NCBI RefSeq assembly: GCF_017356035.1
Contig: NZ_JAFIQX010000012.1
Span: 184,469-248,468 of the forward strand
Direction: 5' to 3'
Source of the DNA: Longitalea luteola
Lineage (GTDB): Bacteria; Bacteroidota; Bacteroidia; Chitinophagales; Chitinophagaceae
Length of the DNA stretch: 64,000 bases
Under the pieces are notes generated by a model. The model saw only the letters and a list, made by a program, of their open reading frames with translations, had not been told where the DNA came from and did no database searches. A program made the position numbers and the translations under genes. Below, piece after piece: positions 17,501 through 25,874 of this stretch. The first letter of the stretch is position 1. Every line of letters begins with the position of its first letter.

Positions 17501-18608
17501 CCTGCAGAAAGAGATCCAGGACTCTTTGCAGAAAAGCAATTTTAAAAACAACCGCATTGCCGTTGTGGTAATGGATGCAGCCAGCGGCGATCTGCTGGCA
17601 TCGGCATTGAACCCTTTGCCCAACCTGCAGATGCCCGACCTCATGTTATTGCCCGACCGCGAACGCAATAAACTGCCCAAACCGGTTACCGATCGCGACC
17701 TGGGTATGACCTATGCCACGGCCCCCGGTTCTACCGCCAAGATCTTGACGGGTATGGCGGCCTTTAACAAAATGGGCGCCGATGCCGCCAAAATAAAATA
17801 CACCGATATCTACCGCAATGAGATCTTTCGCGATAATCCGACCGAGCAGGAGCCGTTCATTCCCAAAGTAAATTATGTCGACATGCGCGAAGCGATCATC
17901 AATTCGAGCAATATCTTTTTTATTCGTATGGCCAATGAGAACAGCCTCGAAGACCAGATGGCTGCCCTGTACCAGGCGACCGGTATGAATATCAATCAAC
18001 GCGGCGGTTACGATTATGCACCCACGCCGAACAGGGAAAAACAGTCGGAAGACCTGGCCAACTGGCGCAAAGAGGTAATGAACCACGACCGGCGGGCGTA
18101 TAACAATCCGCGCCTGCAGGGCACAAAGAACCGGTATCGCAGTCCGTTCTCGGGGCTGGCCTGGGGACAAAGCACCCTCACTGCTACGCCGGCTGCCATG
18201 GCGCGTATGGCCGGCGCCATTGCCAATAACGGGGTGCTGATGCCTACAAAATATGTCTTGAAAGAAGCAGGCATGCGGCCGCCGGCAGCGCCCGGTGTTG
18301 AGCTGGCTGAAGATACCGCCTTTGCGGGCACGCTTACGCGGTATATGATCGATCAGAGCAACCAGCCGGGCAAACAAAAAATTAAGAATATAGTAGTGGC
18401 GGGAAAAACGGGTACGCCCGAGCGGGTGATCAATGGCGAGATTGAATCCGACGGGTGGTATGTGTTCTTTGCGCCCACGCCGGATAAGCGGTCGCGCACC
18501 GTAACCTGCATCAGGATTGAAAGAGGAAAGGGTTCATCGAACGCGGTGCAGGTAGCCAATGCGATCGCGAAAGTGTTGGAGAAGCGGGGGTATCTCGTTT
18601 CGTTTTAA
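14598..18608 (+). CDS. Natural fusion: SEDS (RodA/FtsW) glycosyltransferase plus class B PBP transpeptidase
   Basis: One 1336-aa frame joins the two enzymes of a peptidoglycan synthase. Order: membrane anchor (10-33); periplasmic region with a CnaB/carboxypeptidase-regulatory-like beta domain (about 155-255); a SEDS core (about 280-735) with FQPSEITK (425-432), HTDMILPSIGEELG (633-646, the catalytic-region Asp being D635) and VPFLSYGKISLI; a further membrane helix (752-770); then a class B PBP with RVLAAGNIYDRHG (809-821), SxxK at S1045-K1048, SxN at S1103-N1105 and KTG at 1270-1272. All catalytic motifs look intact. SEDS and bPBP proteins are normally separate partners; a fixed 1:1 ratio follows from fusion. 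The kinase, phosphatase and FHA neighbours suggest phospho-control. Confidence 0.92.
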   Translation: MEAHRDSIYTKGLILLSGAAVLMLVLFVKLFFTLSPGLTRSTEALQTGHAIKLEAGLNKDSLRHLISGGNYFTDDRDVDLLVDSLYQRLSTIGTPDNLGAVNKSAFGLVAPLDWKAPNGGIDFQGRLESSRQRLGFDSVLYNKELHDPTSYPASVTVSTGKLEIKGRIVYEGEPMPGTLVQLREHIPTLDEDTLYDHVLYARTDSEGEFQFTGLHKDSGYSVLPLKPGFEFGGRQGSASLAKNKSVIFTGKPHKIRLIGPIAYGQIKEDGVLLIRTPEEFITAYWLIAGGCILAFFLAHLILWLRKKQPDVFILPLLLMLCGISILLLFSIQNPLTDTLHAAQALQGVIVGLAAFVVFALIDIRKLYTRWWFDALFNSKHKNVYGLRGWTWLVLAISMALLTLLIGTGPEGSGVKVNIQLGGFTFQPSEITKYLLLLFLAGFFAANEENIRNLSDIRWRFQVSIGVLLGTGLLLALYLLMGDMGPAMVMCFTFLFFFSIARGNLLLTLLAGVVYCLLLTWLPGWLATAISFVAVIVTMIIQRQVKTVKWYGALAVLADAPVIVLLVIAAFAFGDQLPGIGDRLADRKAMWLSQWDNDVFGGDHLAHSYWTLASGGLTGQGPGRGFPNTMPAAHTDMILPSIGEELGWLGLVAVFLLFGILIHRSFLHARRAGQPFSFYLCAGIAIATGIQFLLIAGGSIGLLPLTGVTVPFLSYGKISLIVNLAAMGIVAGISSRPGLAIQTEHLRKYYDFVLGTGILFFLAGIAVLMVKLYQVQVVNSKEILVRPARVINRNGLPIYSYNPRIDKLTRVLAAGNIYDRHGLVIATSEANTIKSQMQSYLAAGIDTMQLQNLVQKRVQRFYPFEEDLFFWTGDYNSRLFWGQSNGYFAEARHLTALRGYATSPEKRDYVSTEYRPDRFTKPVQKTIKLVSYDYSPLVESLQSGIDTTNEAVRTIKHKDRDIHLTIDAALQKEIQDSLQKSNFKNNRIAVVVMDAASGDLLASALNPLPNLQMPDLMLLPDRERNKLPKPVTDRDLGMTYATAPGSTAKILTGMAAFNKMGADAAKIKYTDIYRNEIFRDNPTEQEPFIPKVNYVDMREAIINSSNIFFIRMANENSLEDQMAALYQATGMNINQRGGYDYAPTPNREKQSEDLANWRKEVMNHDRRAYNNPRLQGTKNRYRSPFSGLAWGQSTLTATPAAMARMAGAIANNGVLMPTKYVLKEAGMRPPAAPGVELAEDTAFAGTLTRYMIDQSNQPGKQKIKNIVVAGKTGTPERVINGEIESDGWYVFFAPTPDKRSRTVTCIRIERGKGSSNAVQVANAIAKVLEKRGYLVSF

Positions 18609-18624
18609 CGCTTGCAAAGCTTGA

Positions 18625-18760
18625 GCACCCTGTGAAGGGTTGCCGGTTCCCGGTTACCTGTTTCCGGGCTTATAGTTCAACCTGCTGACAATTTGCTCGA
18701 GCACCGAAGTTCAGGGCCCGGCGACCGGTAACCGGCGACTGGAAACTGCTAAAAAAACGG
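18625..18760 (+). repeat. Inverted short-word repeat (CCGGTTACC words)
   Basis: The left arm at about 18635-18662 (GTTGCCGGTTCCCGGTTACC) and the right arm at about 18720-18750 (GCGACCGGTAACCGGCGACTGG) are imperfectly complementary across a 55-bp unique core. The words are close to those in the 14462 gap. No reading frame and no U-run. Confidence 0.6.
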
Positions 18761-18793
18761 GATCAATAAAATTAATAAACAACAATAACCGTA

Positions 18794-19666
18794 ATGATAA
18801 ACTTTTTAAAACGTCTGTTAACCAACCCCACGCCGGCACCGCCATCGGGCAGCGACGCAGCGCCGGCTGCAGGCAATCATCAGCCAGGCCTCAGCATTCC
18901 GGCTACCCGCAGCAGGCGGGAGGAGATCATCCGGTTTATCATCAATGCATTAAAACCATATATTGATGAAAAGGCACACACCATTGCGGGTTTGCGGTTA
19001 TACGTGGTATGTACCGACAAGGAGCAGGAAGAGATCCTGGAAGTAGCGCTTTGCACCGATACGCCCGGCATGTTTAAAAAAGACCACCTGGAACGAAAGC
19101 TGGTGAATAACTTCATACAGTTGTCGCCCGACTGGTTCTTTGAATACCATGCGGTAAAAGATAGACTGCCCGACTATTGCATTACGCATGGCACTATGGG
19201 CCTGGAAGTGATCCGGCGGGGGCAGGACCTGGTGCAAAATTATTCTGTTGCGCGCCTGCAGGTGCTGGCCGGACAAACAGAGTTTACTGAATATGAGCTG
19301 AACCCGCAAAAACAGTTGAAGTTTTCGATCGGCCGCACGCGGCATCCGAAATTATCGTCGGGTAAAATACACACGAATGACATCGTTTTCTGGGGGCAGG
19401 ATGATCCGCAGTTCGATGCGCAAAAAGCGGCGCCCAACCTGCATGTGAGCCGGAATCATGCCTATATACAATACAATCCGCAGCTGGATAAATTTTTCTT
19501 ATTTCCCGACAGGGGCGGACTGCCGGAGAATGGCAACAAGACGAGGATCTACACGATCGATGACAAAGTAAAATCATTGAACGTACCCGGCGTGGCGCAC
19601 GAGCTGCAAAGCGGAGACCAGATCGAATTGGGGGGTGCGGCGATTTTGATTTTTACTCAAGCATAA
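18794..19666 (+). CDS. FHA-domain protein
   Basis: The 290-aa protein ends in a well-formed FHA domain (about 175-290): FSIGRTRHP gives the GR motif, NLHVSRNHAYIQY gives the Ser/His pair, and ELQSGDQIELGGAAILIF is the final strand. The first 25 residues are Pro/Ala-rich and low complexity. Residues 38-165 form an unrecognised domain of helix and strand with IDEKAHTIAGLRLYVVC and WFFEYHAVKDRLPDY. There is no signal peptide. As the last gene of the kinase-phosphatase-SEDS/PBP cluster it probably binds phosphothreonine on one of those proteins (inference). Confidence 0.85.
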   Translation: MINFLKRLLTNPTPAPPSGSDAAPAAGNHQPGLSIPATRSRREEIIRFIINALKPYIDEKAHTIAGLRLYVVCTDKEQEEILEVALCTDTPGMFKKDHLERKLVNNFIQLSPDWFFEYHAVKDRLPDYCITHGTMGLEVIRRGQDLVQNYSVARLQVLAGQTEFTEYELNPQKQLKFSIGRTRHPKLSSGKIHTNDIVFWGQDDPQFDAQKAAPNLHVSRNHAYIQYNPQLDKFFLFPDRGGLPENGNKTRIYTIDDKVKSLNVPGVAHELQSGDQIELGGAAILIFTQA

Positions 19667-19679
19667 AATGAATGCTACT

Positions 19680-19981
19680 GGTACAAAACATGAATGTGCA
19701 GATGTGCTAATGGGCTGATGTGCTAATTGAAAGCAAAGCAGGCTGGAACGCCTTGATGATTGAAAAACCTGTTTTTTTCAGTCTATATAAAAAGACCTGT
19801 AAGATCTACGTTCACTCGTTTATCTTCCAGATCTTTTCATTAGCACATCAGCAAATTAGCTAATTATATTTCCATTATCACATTATCACATTTTCATTAG
19901 CACATTAGCCAATTAGCAAATTAGCTAATTGTCTTTCCATTATCAAATTATCACATCATCACATTATCACATTTTCATTAG
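19680..19981 (+). repeat. Inverted short-word repeat (TTAGCACATTAGC words)
   Basis: The left arm at 19690-19730 (GATGTGCTAATGGGCTGATG) is complementary to the right arm from about 19838 (CATTAGCACATCAGC). The right arm continues as tandem words TTAGCTAATT and TTATCACATTATCACATT up to the stop of the next gene. A unique core of about 100 bp lies between. The region has no reading frame and separates convergent genes. Confidence 0.65.
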
Positions 19982-20389
19982 CTAATTACTCATGGCTCTC
20001 ATACATGCCAGCGTATCAAAGCAATCGCGGAAATGTGTGCATTGTCCTTCCTCATTGAATTCATACATCATGGCCCAGGAAGAGGAGAAACGTTTATTGG
20101 TATTAAGGGCCATGGCGGTGTAATGACCGGTGGCGATCACCAGGTTGCCGTTCTCCAGGATATGTTCCGGCGTCATTTCAGTGATCTGGAGTGTATTTGC
20201 CAGTTTGCCAAAGAATTCTTTGATGTCTTCCCGGCCATGATAAATGCCGGAAAAAGGAATATCAGGCTGCCCCATTACTTCCCAGATGCAATCGTTGCTG
20301 AGGTTGTTGAGAATGGTTTCGATGTCGCCCCGGTTAAAGGCGTCATACAATTGACTTACTTTCTGGCCATGGTGAACTAATGTTTCCAT
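19982..20389 (-). CDS. NTF2-like/SnoaL-like protein
   Basis: The 135-aa protein fits the nuclear-transport-factor-2-like fold: helix VSQLYDAFNRGDIETILNNLSNDCIWEV, then PFSGIYHGREDIKEFFGKLA, followed by beta strands with GNLVIATGHYTAMAL and a final HFRDCFDTLA. The family includes ketosteroid isomerases, SnoaL cyclases and ligand-binding proteins without catalysis. Substrate unknown. No signal peptide, so cytoplasmic. It is a single gene. Confidence 0.75.
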   Translation of the reverse strand: METLVHHGQKVSQLYDAFNRGDIETILNNLSNDCIWEVMGQPDIPFSGIYHGREDIKEFFGKLANTLQITEMTPEHILENGNLVIATGHYTAMALNTNKRFSSSWAMMYEFNEEGQCTHFRDCFDTLACMRAMSN

Positions 20390-20955
20390 ACAAGATTTTT
20401 TTGCGGTGAATAAATGGCATTACTACCTTTCAAAGGAGTGCGGCTTCCTTTGCCAACAGGAATTGTAAGTATATCAGGATTGGGTAAGAAATAAAAAAGG
20501 AGCGTTTATAAATATACTACAATTAAGAGGCGAACGATGCAAAAAAGCAAAGCTTTATTTTTTTGTGATAACGATCAATTCAGTTTCTTTCTGTACATAT
20601 AAAACTATTGATGCGCAATTGATCAGATCAAACCGGAGTAATTCAAAGGCTTAACTTTAAATTACCGGTTATAGTACCGTAAAAAGACGGGATTTCAAAC
20701 ATTATTTTGTTAAACATTTTTATTTTTCACAGAGAAGATTTAATTTACTTCTTGATTGAGATTAACAACCCAAAGACCACTTTTCAAATAGGATTAAGGT
20801 TCTCTCTCTGATTATTAGTATCCTGTACCGGATTAAGAAACACTGTTATCGGAATGTTTTGCTGTAAGGATGAAAAACGCTGATTAGTGCTTCTCGCTGT
20901 GTAATTACCTCGTGTACTTACCTGATTTGTATTGTTTACAGTTATTACCAAAAAG
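20390..20955 (+). other. Intergenic region, divergent promoters expected
   Basis: This 566-bp gap lies between divergent genes. It contains an AAAGC/GCTTT mini-hairpin followed by ATTTTTTTG near 20537-20563, which is terminator-like but has no gene feeding it, and long AT runs at 20690-20740. No convincing reading frame or repeat. Confidence 0.35.
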
Positions 20956-21384
20956 ATGAGTCAAAAACCTTTTATTTTGATTGCTGATGATGACCAGGAG
21001 GACCGTTATTTGTTGCATACTGCTTTTGAAGAGATTGGCCGGTCGAACGATATATACCTGGTTGAAAACGGATTGCAGGTATTCAAATACCTCGATATGT
21101 CGACCGAGCAGTCAGGCATGCCCTCATTGATAGTGCTTGATCTTAACATGCCCATCCTCGATGGCATGGAAACCCTTTCACGTTTAAAAGCCCACAAATT
21201 ATACAAGAACATCCCTGTAATCATGTTCACTACCTCGGTGCATGAGGTAGAAAAGGCAAGATGCCTTGAAATAGGAGCGGTTGATTTCATCAAGAAACCA
21301 GCCCGCTTTCAACAGACGATCTCAACAGCTAAATTTCTGCATGAATCAGCTACCGGCAGCCAGCAGGCGGCCCTGAGGGGCTAA
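20956..21384 (+). CDS. Stand-alone CheY-like response regulator
   Basis: The 142-aa protein is a single receiver domain: acidic pair D11/D12 (ADDDQEDR), phosphoacceptor D62 (IVLDLNMP), switch T92 (VIMFTTS) and K113-P115 region (FIKKP). The start QEDRYLLHTAFEEIG is typical of the Rcp1-like/phytochrome-partner receivers common in Bacteroidota. There is no output domain and no kinase nearby, so the partner is elsewhere. ATG 20956 is used; TTG 20932 would add eight residues. Its stop overlaps the convergent oxidoreductase gene by 4 bp (CTAA). Confidence 0.88.
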   Translation: MSQKPFILIADDDQEDRYLLHTAFEEIGRSNDIYLVENGLQVFKYLDMSTEQSGMPSLIVLDLNMPILDGMETLSRLKAHKLYKNIPVIMFTTSVHEVEKARCLEIGAVDFIKKPARFQQTISTAKFLHESATGSQQAALRG

Positions 21385-22352
21385 CGCCCTGCATTGGCGA
21401 ATACGGCTTCAATGACCTTCATATTGTTGATGGCGTCCTGTAAAGGAGTAGGTACGGGTGTGTCGTGTAAGACCGCCTGCGCAAACAGATCGCCCTGCAA
21501 GGTATATTGATCAATGGGTTCAAACTCCATTTCTTCAGCGCCTTCTTTGGTATGCAGCCACAGGCGGGTAGCCAGGTGGGGCGGCGCATTAAAAGGTATT
21601 TCAATTTCAACCCGGCCTTCGGTGCCCAGGATCTGCACGCGCTGGTAGGGCATTAGCTGGGTAGAACAGGTAAAGGTGGCTGTTCCGTTCACAAATTCAA
21701 GAATGCCCGATGCCATGGTGTCTGTGAGCAATACGGGGTCAATAGTAACATGGCCCAATACGCGAAGCGGCTCGCTGTTGAACAGGAAGCGGGCCAGTGA
21801 CACGCAGTAGCAGCCGATGTCCATCATGCCGCCACCGCCCGTTTCTTTCTGGTTCCTGATGTTATTGGGATCGGCATTATAATACGAGAAGAAGGAATGT
21901 ACGGTTTTCAGTGCCCCAATGCGGGCGTCATCAACCAGTTCTTTGGCCAGCACCCATTGCGGATGAAAGCGGTACATAAAAGCTTCCATCACTTTTATAG
22001 CCGGGTATTGCTGCGACACTTTAAGCAGCTGCATAGCCTCGAGCGCCGTTAGTGCGATCGGTTTTTCACACAGTACATGTTTGCCCGCCTGTATTGCCTT
22101 CGTTGCCCACTCTACATGCAAATGATTCGGCAGGGGAATGTACACAGCATCTACATTGGCATCTTTCAATAGTTCTTCGTAGGAGCCATAGACCGTAGGA
22201 ATATGTAACCGGTCGGCCGTTTCCTGTGCCTGTGCTTTATTGCGCGAGGCAATGGCAGTTACTTCACAAAACCGGCCGCGTTGCAGGGCTGGTATTACTT
22301 TCTCCCGGGCTATTTTGGCAGTGCTTAATATTCCCCAGCGGATCTTGCTCAT
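21381..22352 (-). CDS. Gfo/Idh/MocA family oxidoreductase
   Basis: The 323-aa protein begins with the Rossmann pattern RWGILSTAKIAREKVIPAL, continues with VDAVYIPLPNHLHVEW and the family motif LCEKPIAL (catalytic Lys), and ends in the alpha/beta dimerisation domain (GGGGMMDIGCYCV). Such enzymes oxidise or reduce sugars or dihydrodiols with NAD(P). There is no Tat or Sec signal, so cytoplasmic. The frame extends upstream to 22403, but MSKIRWG at 22352 is the conserved start. Convergent 4-bp overlap with the receiver gene. Confidence 0.88.
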   Translation of the reverse strand: MSKIRWGILSTAKIAREKVIPALQRGRFCEVTAIASRNKAQAQETADRLHIPTVYGSYEELLKDANVDAVYIPLPNHLHVEWATKAIQAGKHVLCEKPIALTALEAMQLLKVSQQYPAIKVMEAFMYRFHPQWVLAKELVDDARIGALKTVHSFFSYYNADPNNIRNQKETGGGGMMDIGCYCVSLARFLFNSEPLRVLGHVTIDPVLLTDTMASGILEFVNGTATFTCSTQLMPYQRVQILGTEGRVEIEIPFNAPPHLATRLWLHTKEGAEEMEFEPIDQYTLQGDLFAQAVLHDTPVPTPLQDAINNMKVIEAVFANAGR

Positions 22353-23712
22353 GATGAACGATATTAAAGTGAAAACTGGCCCGTCTGCAGCTGCGACAAA
22401 CATCAGCGCCGGAGCACGAAGGCGGGATCAAATTTAAGGGAAACCATTTTTATACTTCAAAGTTGTTGCGCACTACTGGGGATTGGTTAAAGGTTTAACA
22501 GTGAAGTAGTATAAGCAGCCGGCGTTTAACTAATTATTACCATTGGTGTGTTGTTGCAACAATGTGATCAATAGATGCCACATTTGTGAAGGAGATTCCA
22601 CGATGGGTTTTATGTGGATAAATGTTGATGAAGAAAAGGGAAGATCTAAGTCTTTGTGTATTAAAGTACATCCAGGGTTGGTACAGTGATTGTATTCTGA
22701 TAAGTGCAGATCGTTTAAACAACTGGGTTAAAAGAGGGGCTGGATAGAGATCCGCCCCCGTTTTAATCCAAAAATACTCTTTGAAAAACTAATGTAACAT
22801 AATTCAAATTACACGCCAATCGTATAATAAACTAGGTTTTGTATATCTAATTCGCATCAATGTGAATTAATTTCCTCATGAACGGGTAATTTTCTTCCTA
22901 TTTATCATTCTCGCTTTGAACAGCCTGCTCCCATTCGCACAATCCCTGTAGTATACTACAATAACATTACTGTTATAAGCAAGGGGGACCGACCGTATTT
23001 TCCACATTATCTGTTGCTCTTGTTGAGGTCGCAGTTACTGCCTGTTACTCATAGACGCAAACAGGTAGAAAGAAGATGCATGACCCGCTATAAATAAAAA
23101 CAGCTCAAACAGCCGAAACCTTAAGATTTTTTGTAAACAGTTCAGGAATTCACCGCTTTCTAACCGGTTTTTAATAGTCGGTAGTTGTGCTGCTGTACGT
23201 TTATTGAATGCGAGAACCATCGATGTTAATAACGTACCGTTCTTACACCATTGGTTAACCGGTGCAGGTAGATGAACCAGCGCATCGATGTTTGAAAGGG
23301 AAAGGAAAGACCGGCTTTGAATGGAGTAAAAGCTGCTTGGCGAGGCGCCTTTGGTCAGAGCCGGAACCCGCCGGAAAACCGCTTTTGGTACGAGGCGCAA
23401 CCGGTTGCGTGAACAGGCCTTTAACGGCCAAATAGCCTTCCCGGGTTGCCTGCAACGGAGAGTAGGGCAGGGAAAAATGCGGCTGAAATGTCAGTTTGAA
23501 GGGCGAAAACAGTCAGGCAAATGTTAAAGAAAAGTAAAGGGTGCTACGATTTGACGCGCTTTGGTCACCTGGAATTTACGTTGGAAATCCGAGGCAAATT
23601 GGGCTGAAACCCTTGTGTAGCAGGGGTTTTGCAAAAGTTGAGCAGGTTTTGCCATAATAAAACAGTGAAAAACCTGATTATGAAAGGGCCGCTGCAGCCA
23701 GTATTTTTGCTT
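22353..23712 (+). other. Gene-poor stretch, no supported gene
   Basis: About 1.36 kb has only short, overlapping open frames of up to 121 codons on both strands with no family character. An imperfect hairpin with GGGGC/GCCCC and flanking AAAA/TTTT lies at about 22724-22765 and would read as a terminator in either direction. The rest may be decayed sequence at the left edge of the repeat array and island. Confidence 0.4.
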
Positions 23713-23858
23713 CATCAAACAACGGTAGCACGGTAAAGAAGAGAAAAGGAAAGAGCGCTACCCGAAGCCAAAAGCTTCAATTTAAATTCGACTTACGTTT
23801 TTTTTCATATGGCAAGCAATCGTTAGAGGTCGGCTGTTTCTACAGTGGACCTTTTTTT
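23713..23858 (+). repeat. Repeat unit B, copy 1
   Basis: This 146-bp sequence starts CATCAAACAACGGTAGCACG and ends at a GTGGACC followed by a T-run. It recurs, nearly identical, at 24272 and 26175. It contains a GGTAGC/GCTACC inverted pair (about 40 bp apart) and a GAAGC-CAAAA-GCTTC hairpin, both kept in all copies, so it could act as RNA. No frame of useful length is conserved between copies. Confidence 0.75.
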
Positions 23859-23916
23859 ATGCCCCCCGGCCCCATGCCCCCTAACCCCCTAAAGGGGGCA
23901 TGGGGCCGGGGGGCAT
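23859..23916. terminator. Perfect 24-bp hairpin (terminator-like)
   Basis: Bases 23859-23882 and 23893-23916 are perfect inverted complements of 24 bp, mostly C on the left and G on the right, with a 10-nt loop. Runs of T precede it on the plus strand. Copies 2 and 3 of unit B carry decayed versions of this sequence. Such CCCCCTAAAGGGGG hairpins occur between genes in many Bacteroidota; it should block transcription from either side. Confidence 0.6.
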
Positions 23917-23937
23917 AACACCCTTTTCAGCACATAC

Positions 23938-24006
23938 CTCCCTAATAGAATAACTCAGGAACTGAACAACTGAATAACTCAGGAACTCAATAACTGATTT
24001 TATCAA
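23938..24006 (+). repeat. Word-repeat linker (AATAACTCAGGAACTGAAC words)
   Basis: The words GAATAACTC, AGGAACTGAAC and AACTGAATAACTC recur here and again at 24497-24554, 25875-25909 and 26390-26450. They link successive A-B units. The IS4-type element landed in the second of these linkers. Confidence 0.65.
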
Positions 24007-24430
24007 CGATAGCGTTACGTTATTAGTAATCAAGTTTTATTTACAACTCATGCAACCATTTCAAGGCATGATCGTCCACCAGCATGCAAACAACCGTTCC
24101 ATCTACATTTAAAATCTTTTTTTCATTGCATTTTAAACGTTACAGATCATAGGCTATTATGCCTGAAGGTCGCGCTGCTTGTGGCTTTTGCAAAGCTGTA
24201 GTAACGTTAGAGATAATAATTTGGTGACAAACTGGATTATGATAGATCATGAGCGCGCTGTACTTTTACATCATCAACAACGGTAGCACGGTAAAGAAGA
24301 GAAAAGGAAAGAGCGCTACCCGAAGCCAAAAGCTTCACTTTAAATTCGACTTACGTTTTTTTCATATGGCAAGCAATCGTTAGAGGTCGGCTGTTTCTAC
24401 AGTGGACCTTTTTTTATGCCCCCCGGCCCA
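24007..24430 (+). repeat. Repeat units A+B, copy 2
   Basis: Unit A (24007-24271, 265 bp) begins CGATAGCGTTACGTTATT and recurs at 25910-26174 at the same length with about 5% differences. Unit B (24272-24430) follows directly. The A-B block thus flanks the transposon on both sides as a direct repeat. No open frame in A is preserved, so this is probably a non-coding repeat or RNA element and not a gene relic. Confidence 0.75.
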
Positions 24431-24554
24431 ATGCCCTCTAACCCCCTAAAGGGGGTATAATACCCTTGGCCATAACACCCTTTTCAGCACATACCTCGCT
24501 AATAGAATAACTCAAAAAACTAAATAACTCAGGAACTGAACAACTGAATAACTC

Positions 24555-25874
24555 CACTAGCGTTTTGATATTAGTCAAACATATTCAATTGGTTATGATT
24601 TAGATCTTTGAAATATTGTTTTTGAGTTTGTTGAAATAGTTGATTTATGGGCATTCTTTCAAAAATGGAGATGCTTAAAATTTGTATTATTTCGTAAAGC
24701 GATTGATGAAGCATAAATTTCTTCTTAGCAATGGCTACCAGAACATATACAGACACAGCAATCCATACTTGAGTTTTTACCGCATTTTCCGATTGTCCCC
24801 AAAACGACTTGATTTTTAAATGCTGTTTAATCCATTTAAAGAACAATTCAATTTTCCATCGATGCTTATAAAGCTGAGCTATCTCAGTTGCTTTAAGATG
24901 AAAATTGTTTGTAAGGAAAACAAATTGTATCCCGCTTTCATTATCATAGAATTTTATCCTGCGAATTTTCTCAGGATAATCTTTAGCAACATAGAAATTG
25001 TTAAGTAGAACGCTTTGATCACAGAGCACTCCATTGCTTTTGTCAGAAGAATAGGATTTAACCCGCCGACAGTTCATGTTGTCTTTAGCCCTGATGATAT
25101 AAAATGCCTGACAACCATGAATCCGGTAAAGTCGCTTGTAGTCTACATATCCTCTATCCATTATATAAAAGCTATTGGCCTCATAAGAAATAAAGTCCAG
25201 TGCATTCATGTCATTAACAGAGGCTGAAGAAAAATGTATGAACTCTGGGATAGCGGTTTTCAAATCTAACTGTGTATGTAGCTTTATGCCTCCTTGTGTG
25301 CTTCGATGAGTTGCCCAATAAAACGTCGACAAGCATAAGTTAATCGTAGTTGAATCTATCGCAAACACATTGTTTTTAAGTTCTACGTCCAGGTTATTAT
25401 CACCTAAATACAATTGCTTGGCTTGTTTTATTAAGAGCATTGCAAGGTCATAATAAATCAGGTACGAGCGATTTTCATTTGCAGTAGAAAGAGTGCTTTT
25501 AGCAACCACGTCACCTATGCCCAAGTGATACATTTTATCTGCATTTGCTTTTAAACACAAAATGGTATCGCTTAAGCTTTCCCGATGAGTGAGTTGCCCA
25601 AAAGCCATGCATAAAAACTGTTTCCAACAGCTAAATTCCTTAACCTTATAATCTCCTTTATAGCGCTTAACAAGGCTTTGAAACTGTTTGTGTGAAATTA
25701 GGCTAACGACTTGGGAGAAAATATATTTGCCCTGATTCATACTATTTGATAATCAATGAATTGTAAAATTCAAAGATTTCAAAAAACCAAATCGTTTCCA
25801 AGTCTATTTCCCCGCAAACTCAATACAGACAATACTTTCAAAGAACTTATTATTAAAACATCAAAACGCTAGTG
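24555..25874 (-). mobile_element. Complete IS4-family insertion sequence (1320 bp)
   Basis: The ends are perfect 15-bp inverted repeats: CACTAGCGTTTTGAT at 24555-24569 and its complement at 25860-25874. They are flanked by a 9-bp direct target duplication GAATAACTC (24546-24554 and 25875-25883). One transposase gene fills the element. The intact ends and perfect duplication indicate a recent insertion into the word-repeat linker between two A-B units. Confidence 0.93.
24571..25740 (-). CDS. IS4-family transposase (DUF4372 N-terminus)
   Basis: The 389-aa protein starts with the DUF4372 region (FSQVVSLISHKQFQSLV..., residues 7-75) and has the DDE core: first Asp in VFAIDSTTINL, second in FYIMDRGYVDY, and the Glu in YKHRWKIELFFKWIKQHLK, the Y-(2)R-(3)E-(6)K box of IS4 transposases. 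The frame is complete and the catalytic residues are present, so it is probably active. The stop lies one base inside the left inverted repeat boundary, leaving almost no 3' untranslated space. Confidence 0.95.
   Translation of the reverse strand: MNQGKYIFSQVVSLISHKQFQSLVKRYKGDYKVKEFSCWKQFLCMAFGQLTHRESLSDTILCLKANADKMYHLGIGDVVAKSTLSTANENRSYLIYYDLAMLLIKQAKQLYLGDNNLDVELKNNVFAIDSTTINLCLSTFYWATHRSTQGGIKLHTQLDLKTAIPEFIHFSSASVNDMNALDFISYEANSFYIMDRGYVDYKRLYRIHGCQAFYIIRAKDNMNCRRVKSYSSDKSNGVLCDQSVLLNNFYVAKDYPEKIRRIKFYDNESGIQFVFLTNNFHLKATEIAQLYKHRWKIELFFKWIKQHLKIKSFWGQSENAVKTQVWIAVSVYVLVAIAKKKFMLHQSLYEIIQILSISIFERMPINQLFQQTQKQYFKDLNHNQLNMFD

Noticed and set aside
19850..19981. Regular TTAGCACATTAGC/TTATCACATTATCACA words looked like a CRISPR array
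   Set aside because: Words are 8-12 bp, degenerate and without unique spacers of constant length; no cas gene is near.
23035..23455. Overlapping minus-strand frames of 121 and 66 codons
   Set aside because: Low-complexity translation with no domain-like pattern, and the two frames overlap each other on the same strand.
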